Shown piece after piece: positions 25,316 through 34,050 of a stretch of 64,000 bases of DNA. The position numbers and the translations under genes are program-made. Within the stretch, counting starts at the first letter, position 1, and each line of letters begins with the position of its first letter. The notes below the pieces were generated by a model that was given only the letters and a program-made list of their open reading frames with translations, had not been told where the DNA came from and searched no databases. Source of the DNA: Adlercreutzia mucosicola DSM 19490 (lineage in GTDB: Bacteria; Actinomycetota; Coriobacteriia; Coriobacteriales; Eggerthellaceae). Location of the stretch: NCBI RefSeq assembly GCF_000422625.1, contig NZ_AUGK01000007.1, positions 62,001 through 126,000 on the forward strand, in the 5' to 3' direction.

Positions 25316-26761
25316 ATGGTATTGAATACGCGATCGTCGTCGGGCGTCTTCGGCATTCCGTTTCGCTTGGTGGGTTTCGGCTTCTGGCAGGCCTGGTGGA
25401 TGTTGGCCATGTGCACTGATCTGCTGCTGCCGCAGCGCTCGGAATCGGGCACGCTGTTCAACAGCTTCTTCTGCATCACGGTGCTTACGACGTTGGGCTA
25501 TCTGGCGGCCGTGGGGGCGGGGCGGCGCTTCGGCTCGTTCGGCGCCTATCGCGGCAGCTGCGCGGTGGCCGGTGGCTTGGCGGCTGCAGGGTCGCTGGGG
25601 CTGTTCGGATTCAAGACGTTCTTCTACGCGGGGGCGGTGGCTCCGGGGTTCTTCGTGGGCGCGGTGCCCTTCGCCGTGGGCAATGCCCTGCTGCTGATCA
25701 TGTGGGGCGAGCTGTGGTCTACGCTGGCCACGGGGCGCGTGGGGCGGTCGCTGTACGCCTCCTATGCCTTCGCCTTCGTGGTGTACTTCGTGGTGGTGGC
25801 GCTGCCCTCGGTGGTGGCGGGCGTGGTCGCGTGCCTACTGCCGGTGGTGGCTGCTGCGGCACTGTGGGCCTGCCGGGGCGAGCCGAAGCGCAAGCCCTCG
25901 CAGATCGATTTCGAGATCGAGTCCGTCTCGGTGGTGCGCGTGGCCGTGGCCGTGGTGGTCATCGGCGCCGTGCACGGGTTCGTCCAGCGCTTTTTGAACG
26001 TGTCGGGCATCGCCACGTCGGCGACGCTGTCTTCCTCGCTCGTGGTGGCCGGGGTGGGCATGGTGCTGCTGGTGCTGTATCTGGTGCTGAAGCAGCCGGC
26101 GGTGGAGGTGCTTTCCCTGTACACGCCCATCGTACCCCTTTTCGTGGTGGGACTTGTGCTGTTGGCAGTGCTGCCGTCGGGCGAGGCGTTTATGGGAAAC
26201 GGGCTGGTATTGCTGGCGGTGTACAGCACCGATATGCTCGTGATGATCGCGTCCACCGACATCGCCTTCCGCATGAGGCGCCCCGTGGCCCTGTGCTTCG
26301 GCTTGGCGCTGTTCGGCATGCGTTTCGGCACCACCCTGGCCTCCGGCGCGGTGTACGGCCTGATGATGACGGGATGGTTGGACGGTGCGACCAGCTCGGT
26401 GGCCTATCTGGCGGGCGTGGTGGTCGTGGTGCTGGTGGGCAGTGTGGTGTTCACGCCCGTGGACCTGGCGAAGCTGTACAAGGCGCGTCCCTTGGAAGAG
26501 TCGGGCAGCGGCGCGGCCGACCGATGCGCGGCCCTGGCCCAGCAATGCGGTCTGACTCCGCGCGAGACCGAGGTGCTGACACTTTTGGCCGAGGGCCGCA
26601 GCGCTCCGTACATCGCCGGCGAGCTGTGCATCGCGGAGAGCACGACCAAGCACCACATCAGCAGCATCTACCGCAAGATCGGCGTGTGCGATCGTCAGAG
26701 CCTCATGGACGTCATCGTGCGCGGCGCCGCGGGAAAGGGCGCGCTGCCCGCGAAGGGGTAG
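25316..26761 (+). CDS. Membrane-embedded LuxR-type transcriptional regulator
   Basis: A 481-residue protein with about twelve hydrophobic helices followed by a LuxR HTH at the C-terminus (GLTPRETEVLTLLAEGRSA, then ESTTKHHISSIYRKIGVCD). ATG 25316 is chosen because GGGAGGG lies nine bases upstream; the frame also opens at 25265 without a site. It is divergent from the flavoprotein gene over about 210 bp, the usual layout for this regulator type and its target. Confidence 0.88.
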   Translation: MVLNTRSSSGVFGIPFRLVGFGFWQAWWMLAMCTDLLLPQRSESGTLFNSFFCITVLTTLGYLAAVGAGRRFGSFGAYRGSCAVAGGLAAAGSLGLFGFKTFFYAGAVAPGFFVGAVPFAVGNALLLIMWGELWSTLATGRVGRSLYASYAFAFVVYFVVVALPSVVAGVVACLLPVVAAAALWACRGEPKRKPSQIDFEIESVSVVRVAVAVVVIGAVHGFVQRFLNVSGIATSATLSSSLVVAGVGMVLLVLYLVLKQPAVEVLSLYTPIVPLFVVGLVLLAVLPSGEAFMGNGLVLLAVYSTDMLVMIASTDIAFRMRRPVALCFGLALFGMRFGTTLASGAVYGLMMTGWLDGATSSVAYLAGVVVVVLVGSVVFTPVDLAKLYKARPLEESGSGAADRCAALAQQCGLTPRETEVLTLLAEGRSAPYIAGELCIAESTTKHHISSIYRKIGVCDRQSLMDVIVRGAAGKGALPAKG

Positions 26762-26926
26762 GCGGCCGGTTTTGGGGCGGGCGCGGGCTTTGGGGCGCGG
26801 GCGTTGGGGTGCGGGTTGTCCGGGGCTTTCGGCGCGGATGCCCGTTGCCGAACGGTTTGGGGCCGGGGCTGTACGGCGGGGTATGATGGGGGCATCTGCT
26901 TGAACGGAACCGACTGAGGTGATAGC

Positions 26927-28720
26927 GTGTCTTCGACCACTGACGATATATTGCGCGAGTCTTATGCCGAGGTGTCGGCGCGGCGGGTGTGGGCGCGTTT
27001 CATCGGCTATTACGGGCCCTACAAGGGGCTCTTCTTCGCCGACTTGGCCTGCGCCTGCGTGCTGGCGGCCATCGATTTGGCCTTCCCGCAGTTCCTGAAT
27101 TTCTTCACCAAGGAGTTCTTCTTGGAAACGCCCGAGCGCATTCTGGGCGGCCTGGGGCTCATTCTGCTGCTGTTTCTGGGGCTGTATGCGGTGCGCACGG
27201 CCTGCCAGTTCTTCATCACCTGCTGGGGCCACATCATGGGCGCCTACATGGAGGCGGACATGCGCCGCGATCTGTTCGCCCAGTTCCAGCGCTTGTCGTT
27301 CAGCTATTACGACCGCCACAACACCGGAGCCATGATGGCGAAGGTGACAAGCGATCTGTTCGACATCTCGGAATTGGCGCACCATGGACCGGAGAATCTG
27401 TTCATCTGCACGCTGAAGATCATCGGATCCTTCGCGCTTCTGTTCATGATCAACGTTCCCCTGACGGCCATCATGCTGGTGGCGACCATCGTGATGGCGG
27501 CCCTGTCGTTCGCGCTGAACTACCGGCGGCGCACGGTGTTCCGCGAGAACCGCGAGCGCATGGCCGGCATCAACGCCACGGTGCAGGATTCCCTCGGCGG
27601 CATCCGCGTGGTGAAGTCCTTCGGCGGCGAGGCGGCTGAGCGCGAGAAGTTCCGCAACGCCAACGAGGCCTTTCTGGACACGAAGAAGCGCTCCTATCGG
27701 TTCTTGGGCGCGTTCCATGCTATGAACTCGCTGTTCATGGGCGTGTTGTACACGGTGACCGTCGTGGGCGGCGGCTATTTCGTGGCCCAGGGCACGCTGG
27801 CCGTGACCGACCTGGCTATCTATGCGCTCTACATCGGCATCTTCATCTCGCCTGTTGAGCAGCTGATCAACTTCACCGAGACGCTGCAGAAGGGCTATGC
27901 GGGCTTCCGCCGCTTCATGGAGGTGCTGGACGAGCATCCCGATGTGGCGAACCGCCCGGGAGCCGCGAGCTTGGCTGAGGCTGATCCCGCCGAGCGCGGC
28001 CATGTGGAATATCGCGACGTGCAGTTCGCCTACGACGCCGATCCGGTGCTGCGCGGGCTGTCGCTCGACATTCCGGCGGGTGCCACGGTGGCTCTTGTGG
28101 GACCGTCGGGCGGCGGCAAGACAACCACCTGCTCGCTTCTGCCCCGCTTCTACGACGTGAACGGCGGCGCGGTGCTCATCGACGGGGTGGACGTGCGCGA
28201 CGTGACGCTGGAATCGCTGCGGGGCGCCATCGGCATCGTGCAGCAGGACGTGTACCTGTTCGCAGGCACGGTGCGCGACAACATCGCCTACGGGCGGCCC
28301 GGCGCCACCGATGCCGAGATCGTGGAAGCGGCGCGGTGCGCCAACGCGCTTAGCTTCATCGAGGCGCTGCCCCAGGGTTTCGACACGCGGGTGGGGGAGC
28401 GCGGCGCGCGGCTGTCGGGCGGTCAGAAGCAGCGTATCGCCATCGCTCGGGTGTTCTTGCGCGACCCGCGCATCCTCATCCTGGACGAGGCCACGAGCGC
28501 GTTGGACAACGAGAGCGAACGGGCCATCCAGGCCTCGCTCGACGAGCTGTCCCGCGGCCGCACCACGCTGATCATCGCCCATCGCTTGAGCACCATCCGC
28601 AGCGCTCAGCTGATTGCCGTGGTGGAAGGGGGCCGCGTGGTGGAGCAGGGCACCCACGACGAACTTCTGACCGCGAACGGCACCTATGCGCGCTACTACC
28701 GCATGCAGTTCGGGGAATAG
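26927..28720 (+). CDS. ABC transporter, fused permease and ATPase (exporter type)
   Basis: A 597-residue half-transporter: six membrane helices in residues 1-330, then the nucleotide-binding domain. Walker A is GPSGGGKTT (from residue 392), the signature is LSGGQKQRIA (from 496), and Walker B is ILILDEATSALD. The H-loop is in IIAHRLST. It starts with GTG after TGAGGTGATAGC. It has no ABC partner beside it, so it probably works as a homodimer of the MsbA/LmrA type. The substrate is unknown. Confidence 0.9.
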   Translation: MSSTTDDILRESYAEVSARRVWARFIGYYGPYKGLFFADLACACVLAAIDLAFPQFLNFFTKEFFLETPERILGGLGLILLLFLGLYAVRTACQFFITCWGHIMGAYMEADMRRDLFAQFQRLSFSYYDRHNTGAMMAKVTSDLFDISELAHHGPENLFICTLKIIGSFALLFMINVPLTAIMLVATIVMAALSFALNYRRRTVFRENRERMAGINATVQDSLGGIRVVKSFGGEAAEREKFRNANEAFLDTKKRSYRFLGAFHAMNSLFMGVLYTVTVVGGGYFVAQGTLAVTDLAIYALYIGIFISPVEQLINFTETLQKGYAGFRRFMEVLDEHPDVANRPGAASLAEADPAERGHVEYRDVQFAYDADPVLRGLSLDIPAGATVALVGPSGGGKTTTCSLLPRFYDVNGGAVLIDGVDVRDVTLESLRGAIGIVQQDVYLFAGTVRDNIAYGRPGATDAEIVEAARCANALSFIEALPQGFDTRVGERGARLSGGQKQRIAIARVFLRDPRILILDEATSALDNESERAIQASLDELSRGRTTLIIAHRLSTIRSAQLIAVVEGGRVVEQGTHDELLTANGTYARYYRMQFGE

Positions 28721-28901
28721 GGGCGCGAGCGGGTGGGTGGACGGCGACTGGGGACGGCCGGGTGCCTGGCCGGATGCGCCGGCCGCGGGAGCGCGCGGCC
28801 GCACGGCCGCACGGCCATGGGGGTGCTGGCACGGATGCTGGTGCGCGGGCCTGGTGCGGGTGCTCTCGGCGCCTTCTCGATTAGGGGCTTTGCGCCGTCG
28901 C

Positions 28902-29798
28902 TCAGAGCGCCCGGCCCTCCAGGTTCCAGGCGGAGACCTTCTGCAGGCGCGGGATGGCGAAGGCCTCGAAGGCGGCGAGGGCCGGCGAGGGGCGGCCCGG
29001 GGGCACGGCGATACCGATCTCCACGATGCGCGTGGGAGCCAGAGGCACCACGGCGACCCGCTCGCGGGCCGAGCGGGCGTAGATGTCGTTCATGAGCGCG
29101 ATGCCGAGCCCCGCCTCTACCAGCGCGAAGGCGGCGGAGGTATCGTGGGCGGTGTAGGCGGCCCGCGGGCGGATGCCGGCGGCGGTAAGGGTGCGCGAGT
29201 TGTCGCAGTCCTCGCCGGGGTACAGCTCGATGAACGCCTCGTTGAGCAGGCGTTCGATGGGGAAGGCATCGGCGTGGGCCAGGGCGTGGTCAGGCGGCAC
29301 GACGGCCACCATGGCGTCTTGGGCCAGCGGCGTCCAACGGCAGTCGATCTCGCGGCGGCTCATGAGCGAGAAGTCGATGGCACGCCGGGCCATGCCCGCG
29401 GCCAAGGTGGAGCTGTTCGCGTGCTCGATGCGCACTTGGATGCCGGGGTGCTCAGCGCTGAAGGCAGCGATGGTGGCGGCCAGGGCGCGGTACAGCGGCC
29501 GGTAGGCGCTGCCCACGGTGAGCGAGCCCGCTTCCAGCCCGCGCACGGCGGCGGCCTCTTCTCGGCAGGCGCGCCCGAGGGTGGCCAGCTCGGCGAGGCG
29601 CGGGCGCAGGGCCTCGCATTCGGGGGTGGGGGTCACGCCGCCCTTGCTGCGCGTGAGCAGGGGAAGCCCCAGGTCGGCTTCGAGCGAGGCCACGAGCCGG
29701 CTGACGCCCGAGGGGGTATAGCCTAAGACCTCGGCGGCTCCCGATAGGCTGCCCTGGTCGATGGCGGTAAGCAGCACGGTGCATTTCTCGGTGTCCAC
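28902..29798 (-). CDS. LysR-family transcriptional regulator
   Basis: A 298-residue regulator with an N-terminal winged HTH (CTVLLTAIDQGSLSGAAEVL, then SGVSRLVASLEADLGLPLLT) and a substrate-binding-like C-terminal domain. It is divergent from an EamA-type transporter gene, with a dyad in the 112-bp gap. That is the classic LysR arrangement and suggests that it controls the exporter and itself. Confidence 0.85.
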   Translation of the reverse strand: MDTEKCTVLLTAIDQGSLSGAAEVLGYTPSGVSRLVASLEADLGLPLLTRSKGGVTPTPECEALRPRLAELATLGRACREEAAAVRGLEAGSLTVGSAYRPLYRALAATIAAFSAEHPGIQVRIEHANSSTLAAGMARRAIDFSLMSRREIDCRWTPLAQDAMVAVVPPDHALAHADAFPIERLLNEAFIELYPGEDCDNSRTLTAAGIRPRAAYTAHDTSAAFALVEAGLGIALMNDIYARSARERVAVVPLAPTRIVEIGIAVPPGRPSPALAAFEAFAIPRLQKVSAWNLEGRAL

Positions 29799-29830
29799 GG
29801 CGCTCCCTATCTTTGCGTTTCTGTCATAGC

Positions 29831-29862
29831 ATCATTGATTTATTCGCGCTTTTCGCAATGAT
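29831..29862. promoter_or_regulatory. Candidate LysR operator
   Basis: ATCATTG (29831-29837) and CAATGAT (29856-29862) form a 7-bp dyad with an 18-bp spacer, in an AT-rich patch midway between the divergent LysR and transporter genes. Position and symmetry fit a LysR recognition site. Confidence 0.45.
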
Positions 29863-29910
29863 AGTCGAGCGTTACCCTTGCGGCAAGGTGTTCCGATGAA
29901 GGGGGTCGTT

Positions 29911-30894
29911 ATGACCATGCGGCAGGCGGAGATGCTTCTTGCGGGGATCATCGCGGCGCGGGCGACGTCATTTCTGTTCAGTAAGATGCTGTTGGTCGAT
30001 ATGGGCCCGTTCTCGCTTTTGGGGCTGCGGTTCCTGCTGGCCTTCGCCGTGCTGGCCGTGGTGTTCCATCGGCCGCTGATGCGGGCCTCGCGGCGCGCAC
30101 TGCGGGCCGGCTGCGTGCTGGGCGTCATCTTCTTCACGACGATGTCTTTGGAGCTGAACGCTCTGGTGACGGCCCCGTCATCCACGGTGTCCTTCCTGGA
30201 GAACCTGGCCATCGTGCTCGTGCCCGTGGCCGGCGCGGTGCTGCTGCGCCGTCGGCCGCCGTGGCCGGTGATGCTGGCCGCGGTGATGGCGCTTGCGGGG
30301 GTGGCCGCGCTCACGCTGGGTCGCGGCGGCGTGGGGTCGTTCGGTCTGGGCGAGGCGCTGGCGCTGACGGCGGCCCTTTCGTATACGGCATCCATTCTGG
30401 CGACGAAGCACTTCGCGGGCCAGGGCGATGCGCTGGCCATCGGCATCGTGGAGATCGGGGTCATGGGGGCGCTCGGCGCGGTGGCCGCCTTCGCGTTCGA
30501 GCAGCCGACGCTGCCGGCGGGTCGTGCCGAGTGGGGTGCCCTGGCCGCGCTCGTGGTGGTGTGCACGGGCTTCGGCTTCACCTTGCAGCCCGTGGCCCAG
30601 CAGCATCTGTCCGCCGACCAGGTGGGACTGTTCTGCGCGCTGACGCCGCTGGTGGCCGGCGGCCTGGGCATCGCGGTGCTCGGCGAGCCCTGCGACGAGT
30701 TCACGCTGGCGGGCATGGGTCTTATCGTGGTGGCCATCGTGCTGGCGAGTGGCGTGCTCCACGGCCCTCGCGGGCGGGCCGAGCGCCGCTGGGGCACCCG
30801 CGAGGCGCACCGCCGCCCGGCATCGGCTAGACAGTTCACGGCCCGGCTACGGCTTTCCCCTCGTTTTGTGACAAGGATGCGGCGCACGCGGTAA
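29911..30894 (+). CDS. EamA/DMT-family transporter
   Basis: A 327-residue membrane protein with about ten helices in two homologous halves, the drug/metabolite transporter fold. Typical positions include ARATSFLFSKMLL in helix 1 and APSSTVSFLENLAIVLVPV in helix 4. ATG 29911 is preferred because GAAGGGGGTC precedes it; 29896 is an alternative. The C-terminal 40 residues are basic and arginine-rich, longer than usual. It probably exports a metabolite sensed by the divergent LysR protein. Confidence 0.82.
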   Translation: MTMRQAEMLLAGIIAARATSFLFSKMLLVDMGPFSLLGLRFLLAFAVLAVVFHRPLMRASRRALRAGCVLGVIFFTTMSLELNALVTAPSSTVSFLENLAIVLVPVAGAVLLRRRPPWPVMLAAVMALAGVAALTLGRGGVGSFGLGEALALTAALSYTASILATKHFAGQGDALAIGIVEIGVMGALGAVAAFAFEQPTLPAGRAEWGALAALVVVCTGFGFTLQPVAQQHLSADQVGLFCALTPLVAGGLGIAVLGEPCDEFTLAGMGLIVVAIVLASGVLHGPRGRAERRWGTREAHRRPASARQFTARLRLSPRFVTRMRRTR

Positions 30895-30973
30895 AGGGGC
30901 GCGGCGGCGGGTAGGCTCTGAAGCGTATTCGGCGCACCTTTTCGGGGCGCTTTTCGCGACTAAGGAGCCAACC

Positions 30974-32461
30974 ATGGCAGAGACAACCCCATCCTTCACG
31001 GTCACTATCAATGACGGCGCAAAGGGCGCTGCGCCCGCCCAGCCGGTGCCCGAGCCGGCCAGCAAGGCGATGACCTGGACCAACGGCAAGCAGACCGTCA
31101 AGTACACCACCACCGCCGAGCTGCTGCCGTTGCACACCGACGACGGCGAGCTCATCGGGCACATGTTCGCCCTGTCCTACGTCAGCGACGAGAAGGACAA
31201 GACCGACCGCCCCGTCACCTTCTGCTGGAACGGCGGCCCGGGCGGCTCGTCGGCCATGGTGAACATCGGCGGCCTCGGCCCGCGCCGCGTGCCCATCAAC
31301 AGCTTGAGGCAGCTGCCCTGCCCCACTGCGCCCGAGGATAACCCCTACTCGCTGCTGCCCACCACCGACCTGGTGTACCTGGACGCCATGGGCACCGGCT
31401 ACTCCCAGGTGGCCAAGGACTACGACCCGAAGAAGGTTTGGGGCGTCGACGGCGACGCGGATGCCTTCATGCGCGGCATCGCCCAATGGCTCACTGCCCA
31501 CGAGCGCTGGAACACCCCGCTGTACCTCTATGGCGAGTCCTACGGCACCATGCGCAACTCGGTGCTCATGCGCGTGCTCGGCGAGCGCGGCATTGCGCTC
31601 ACGGGCGTCATCGAGCAGTCCTCCATCTTGGACTACGCGCCCACCCTGGCCGGCAACGACCTGTACTACATGGGCATGCTGCCGGTGTACGCCGCCACGG
31701 CCAACTACTTCGGGAAGGCCGGCGCCGGCGTGGACCAGTTCGCGTGGTTTGACAAGGCGTGGAAGTTCGTGGACGAGAAGTACGGCCGCGCCCTCATTGC
31801 GAGCGATTCCATCACCCCGGCCGAGGAGCACGAGCTGGCCGTCGAGATGAGCGAGCTGATCGGCCTGCCCGCGGAGTTCATCGAGAAGCGCCATCTGCGC
31901 ATCGAGCTGGACACCTTCCGTAAGAGCATCATGGCCGATGAGGGCCTGTTCTGCGGCCGGTATGACACCCGCTTCACCGAGCCGGCCTACATGGACGTCC
32001 AGGGTGACAACGAGTTCTTCGCCGGCGAGGATCCCTCGGGCGACGCCATCATGACCCCCGACCAGTCCGCGTGGATGAAGCTCGTGCAGGAAACTGGCTT
32101 TAAGGGCTCGTCCATCAACATGCTGTTGTCCATGAAGGTGAACGAGGAATGGAACTGGACCCACCAGGCCCCCGGCACCATGGGCAGCCCCGTGTGCCCG
32201 AACACCGCCTACGACATGGGCACGGCCCTGCGCCGCAACCCGTTCTGCCGCGTGCTGTTCTTCGGCGGCATCCACGATGCGGCCACGCCGTTCTGGAACG
32301 TGAAGCACTCCATCTCCAAGATGTTCATGCCCGCCTCCATCACGGACCGCATCGAGTACAAAGTGCACGAGAACGGGCACATGGCCTATGAAGACCTGCC
32401 CACGTTGGAGAAGATGATTCCCGAGCTGGAGGCCTTCTACGCGAAGCGCCACGAGGCTTAA
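30974..32461 (+). CDS. Serine carboxypeptidase-like peptidase, family S10
   Basis: A 495-residue alpha/beta-hydrolase of the S10 family. The oxyanion region is CWNGGPGGSSAM. The nucleophile is Ser189 in YGESYG, the acid is probably Asp435 in GGIHDAATP, and the base is His469 in HENGHMAYED. S10 enzymes remove C-terminal residues from peptides. No signal peptide is visible (the N-terminus is polar), so it appears cytoplasmic, whereas most eukaryotic S10 enzymes are secreted. ATG follows AAGGAGCCAACC. It is a single-gene unit ending in a strong hairpin. Confidence 0.88.
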   Translation: MAETTPSFTVTINDGAKGAAPAQPVPEPASKAMTWTNGKQTVKYTTTAELLPLHTDDGELIGHMFALSYVSDEKDKTDRPVTFCWNGGPGGSSAMVNIGGLGPRRVPINSLRQLPCPTAPEDNPYSLLPTTDLVYLDAMGTGYSQVAKDYDPKKVWGVDGDADAFMRGIAQWLTAHERWNTPLYLYGESYGTMRNSVLMRVLGERGIALTGVIEQSSILDYAPTLAGNDLYYMGMLPVYAATANYFGKAGAGVDQFAWFDKAWKFVDEKYGRALIASDSITPAEEHELAVEMSELIGLPAEFIEKRHLRIELDTFRKSIMADEGLFCGRYDTRFTEPAYMDVQGDNEFFAGEDPSGDAIMTPDQSAWMKLVQETGFKGSSINMLLSMKVNEEWNWTHQAPGTMGSPVCPNTAYDMGTALRRNPFCRVLFFGGIHDAATPFWNVKHSISKMFMPASITDRIEYKVHENGHMAYEDLPTLEKMIPELEAFYAKRHEA

Positions 32462-32478
32462 GGGACTCGCCTTTTGCG

Positions 32479-32512
32479 GCTGGTGCTCGCGCGCTTTCGG
32501 GCGAGCACCAGC
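32479..32512 (+). terminator. Hairpin terminator after the S10 peptidase gene
   Basis: GCTGGTGCTCGC (32479-32490) pairs with GCGAGCACCAGC (32501-32512) around a 10-base loop between two convergent genes. The stem is perfect but no U-tract follows. Confidence 0.55.
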
Positions 32513-32514
32513 CT

Positions 32515-32970
32515 CTAGGGCTCGCAGGTCCAGCGCTCGCTCTCGTCGTACCAGATGAAGAGCTCGTAGACGCGCAGGCTGGGGGCCATGAGGTAGGTTT
32601 CGGGCGTGAAGCCGAAGGCGGGGCTCGTGCCGTTCATCACGGCGGTGCCCAACAGCATTTCGGCGTTGGCCTCGGTGAGGCCGTTCTCGGCGGCGATGCG
32701 GGCCGCCTCGGCGGGGTGCTCGTCCAGCCAGATCTCGGCCTGGGCCTCGATATGGGGCATCTCGCCCAACAGGGCTTCCTGGCGCAGGGCGCGCAGCTCA
32801 TCGATGCGATCGTAGTAGTCGGTGCGCACCCGCGGCGTGCGCACGCCCTCGGTAACGTAGAGGCGCACCAGCTCCATGGGCATGCGCTGGGCCAGATCAT
32901 GCAAGGCCGCGCTGAATTCGCGGGATTTCCGCCACGTCGAGCGGGCAAATGCCACTTCGGTGGTAATCAT
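32515..32970 (-). CDS. Conserved-looking hypothetical protein
   Basis: A 151-residue soluble protein, acidic, predicted mostly helical, with no signal peptide or membrane segment. ATG 32970 follows AAGGAGCCCCC, a strong site. I do not recognise a domain. The C-terminal part (PSLRVYELFIWYDESERWTC) is the most distinctive. It sits downstream of a broken XRE gene on the same strand and may once have been in an operon with it. Confidence 0.6.
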   Translation of the reverse strand: MITTEVAFARSTWRKSREFSAALHDLAQRMPMELVRLYVTEGVRTPRVRTDYYDRIDELRALRQEALLGEMPHIEAQAEIWLDEHPAEAARIAAENGLTEANAEMLLGTAVMNGTSPAFGFTPETYLMAPSLRVYELFIWYDESERWTCEP

Positions 32971-33015
32971 GGGGGCTCCTTGGGGTCGTTTGAGCTGCGA
33001 ATGAAGCCACCGCCA

Positions 33016-33259
33016 CTATAGCACGCGCCCCGCTTTTGTGCCCCGGCCAAAATCGTAACGAAGAGGGAACGGGAGCGCGTAAGATTGCAGACCGGCGAGA
33101 AGGTCGAGCCGGTATGACTGTTCGGTCGTTCTCCAGGTTGGAAATGAGGAAGCGGCTGACGGCGCATAAGTTGGCCAGGCCGGTTTGGGCGAGGTTCTGG
33201 CGTTTTCGCTCGGCGCGGATGGCCGCTCCGAGATCCTTCGAGGTGCAGGCGGGACTCAT
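33016..33259 (-). pseudogene. Frameshifted XRE-family HTH protein
   Basis: From ATG 33259 the frame gives an XRE/HipB-like helix-turn-helix (DLGAAIRAERKRQNLAQTGL, then VSRFLISNLENDRT). After that the same frame becomes arginine/proline-rich and runs into the next gene. In the neighbouring frame a plausible continuation (YRLDLLAGLQSYALPFPL) ends at a stop near 33016. A one-base shift near 33115 would rejoin them. The resulting protein would be about 80 residues, the size of a small antitoxin-like regulator. No HipA-like partner is present. Confidence 0.5.
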
Positions 33260-33271
33260 GGCGCTCTCTCA

Positions 33272-33330
33272 ATTTCTGCGTACGACGAAATTTCTGGCGA
33301 AATGTTCCAAATTCGCGCGTACGCAGAAAT
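33272..33330. promoter_or_regulatory. Inverted repeat upstream of the broken XRE gene
   Basis: ATTTCTGCGTACG (33272-33284) and CGTACGCAGAAAT (33318-33330) are perfect 13-bp inverted repeats spaced by 33 bp, 12 bp upstream of the XRE start. Paired sites before an XRE gene are typical autoregulatory operators. An 11-G homopolymer (33350-33360) lies close by, next to the stop codon of the MOSC gene. Confidence 0.5.
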
Positions 33331-33360
33331 CCCAAGGACCTTTGGTCGCGGGGGGGGGGG

Positions 33361-33792
33361 CTACTCCGCGATCTCGATGGTGTCGCCGGGGGCGATGGCA
33401 CCCCCTTCGATGACCCTGCAGAACACGCCCTCGCGGGGCATGATGCAGTCGCCCACCTGATGGTAGATGGCGCAGTGGGCGTGGCACTGCTTGCCGACCT
33501 GAGTCAGCTCCAGCACCACGTCGCCGCAGGCGAAGCGCGTGCCGATGGGGAGGCTCTTCAAGTCGAAACCCTCCACGACGATGTTCTCGCCGAAGGAACC
33601 GTGGCCCACGTCGGCCCCGCGCGCCTTGAAGGCTTCGATCTGCTCGTAGGACAAAAGGCTCACCTGGCGGTGCCACGGCCCGCCGTGGGCGTCGCCCTCG
33701 ATGCCCCAATCGGGCTTCAGCTCGATGGCGTCCTGTTCGGTTTTCTGGATTCCCTTGATGCTGCTCGTGCATACGGCTTTGACAACGCCCAT
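33361..33792 (-). CDS. MOSC-domain protein
   Basis: A 143-residue protein made of a single MOSC domain, the C-terminal domain of molybdenum cofactor sulfurases. Family features include the early GVVKAVCTSSIKGIQK, the GDAHGGPWHRQVSLLS segment, the NIVVEGFDL region and a Cys in GKQCHAHCAIYHQ. Stand-alone MOSC proteins are thought to carry sulfur or bind the molybdenum cofactor. ATG 33792 follows AAAGGTGCATC. The many molybdoenzymes of this organism give it an obvious client pool. Confidence 0.85.
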   Translation of the reverse strand: MGVVKAVCTSSIKGIQKTEQDAIELKPDWGIEGDAHGGPWHRQVSLLSYEQIEAFKARGADVGHGSFGENIVVEGFDLKSLPIGTRFACGDVVLELTQVGKQCHAHCAIYHQVGDCIMPREGVFCRVIEGGAIAPGDTIEIAE

Positions 33793-34050
33793 GATGCACC
33801 TTTCTCGCTGGCGACAGGCCGTGCGCCACTCTCGACCCGCCCGGTGCATCGGACATATCCCCGGCCCGCTGCACGACGAGAGGGGGAAACTTCGGCGTGG
33901 GGAAAATTCTAGCGAATTCCTGGACTATTCGCAAGGGAGAATAATAGGAAGGGTTGGGAGTGTCGGAGAAGGACGGCTAGGCGTGTTGGGAGAGGGCGGC
34001 GATCCGCAGGGGTGCCCGCGTGCGGAAAGAGCGGCGACGCCAGGGGAGTG

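Noticed and set aside
26762-26926. G-rich low-complexity spacer as a possible quadruplex regulatory site
   Set aside because: The G runs are irregular and the base composition alone explains them. Nothing else supports a regulatory role.
33793-33900. Possible molybdenum-cofactor riboswitch upstream of the MOSC gene
   Set aside because: The region is GC-rich and folds, but I could not place the conserved sequence blocks of the Moco RNA motif. A covariance search would decide.
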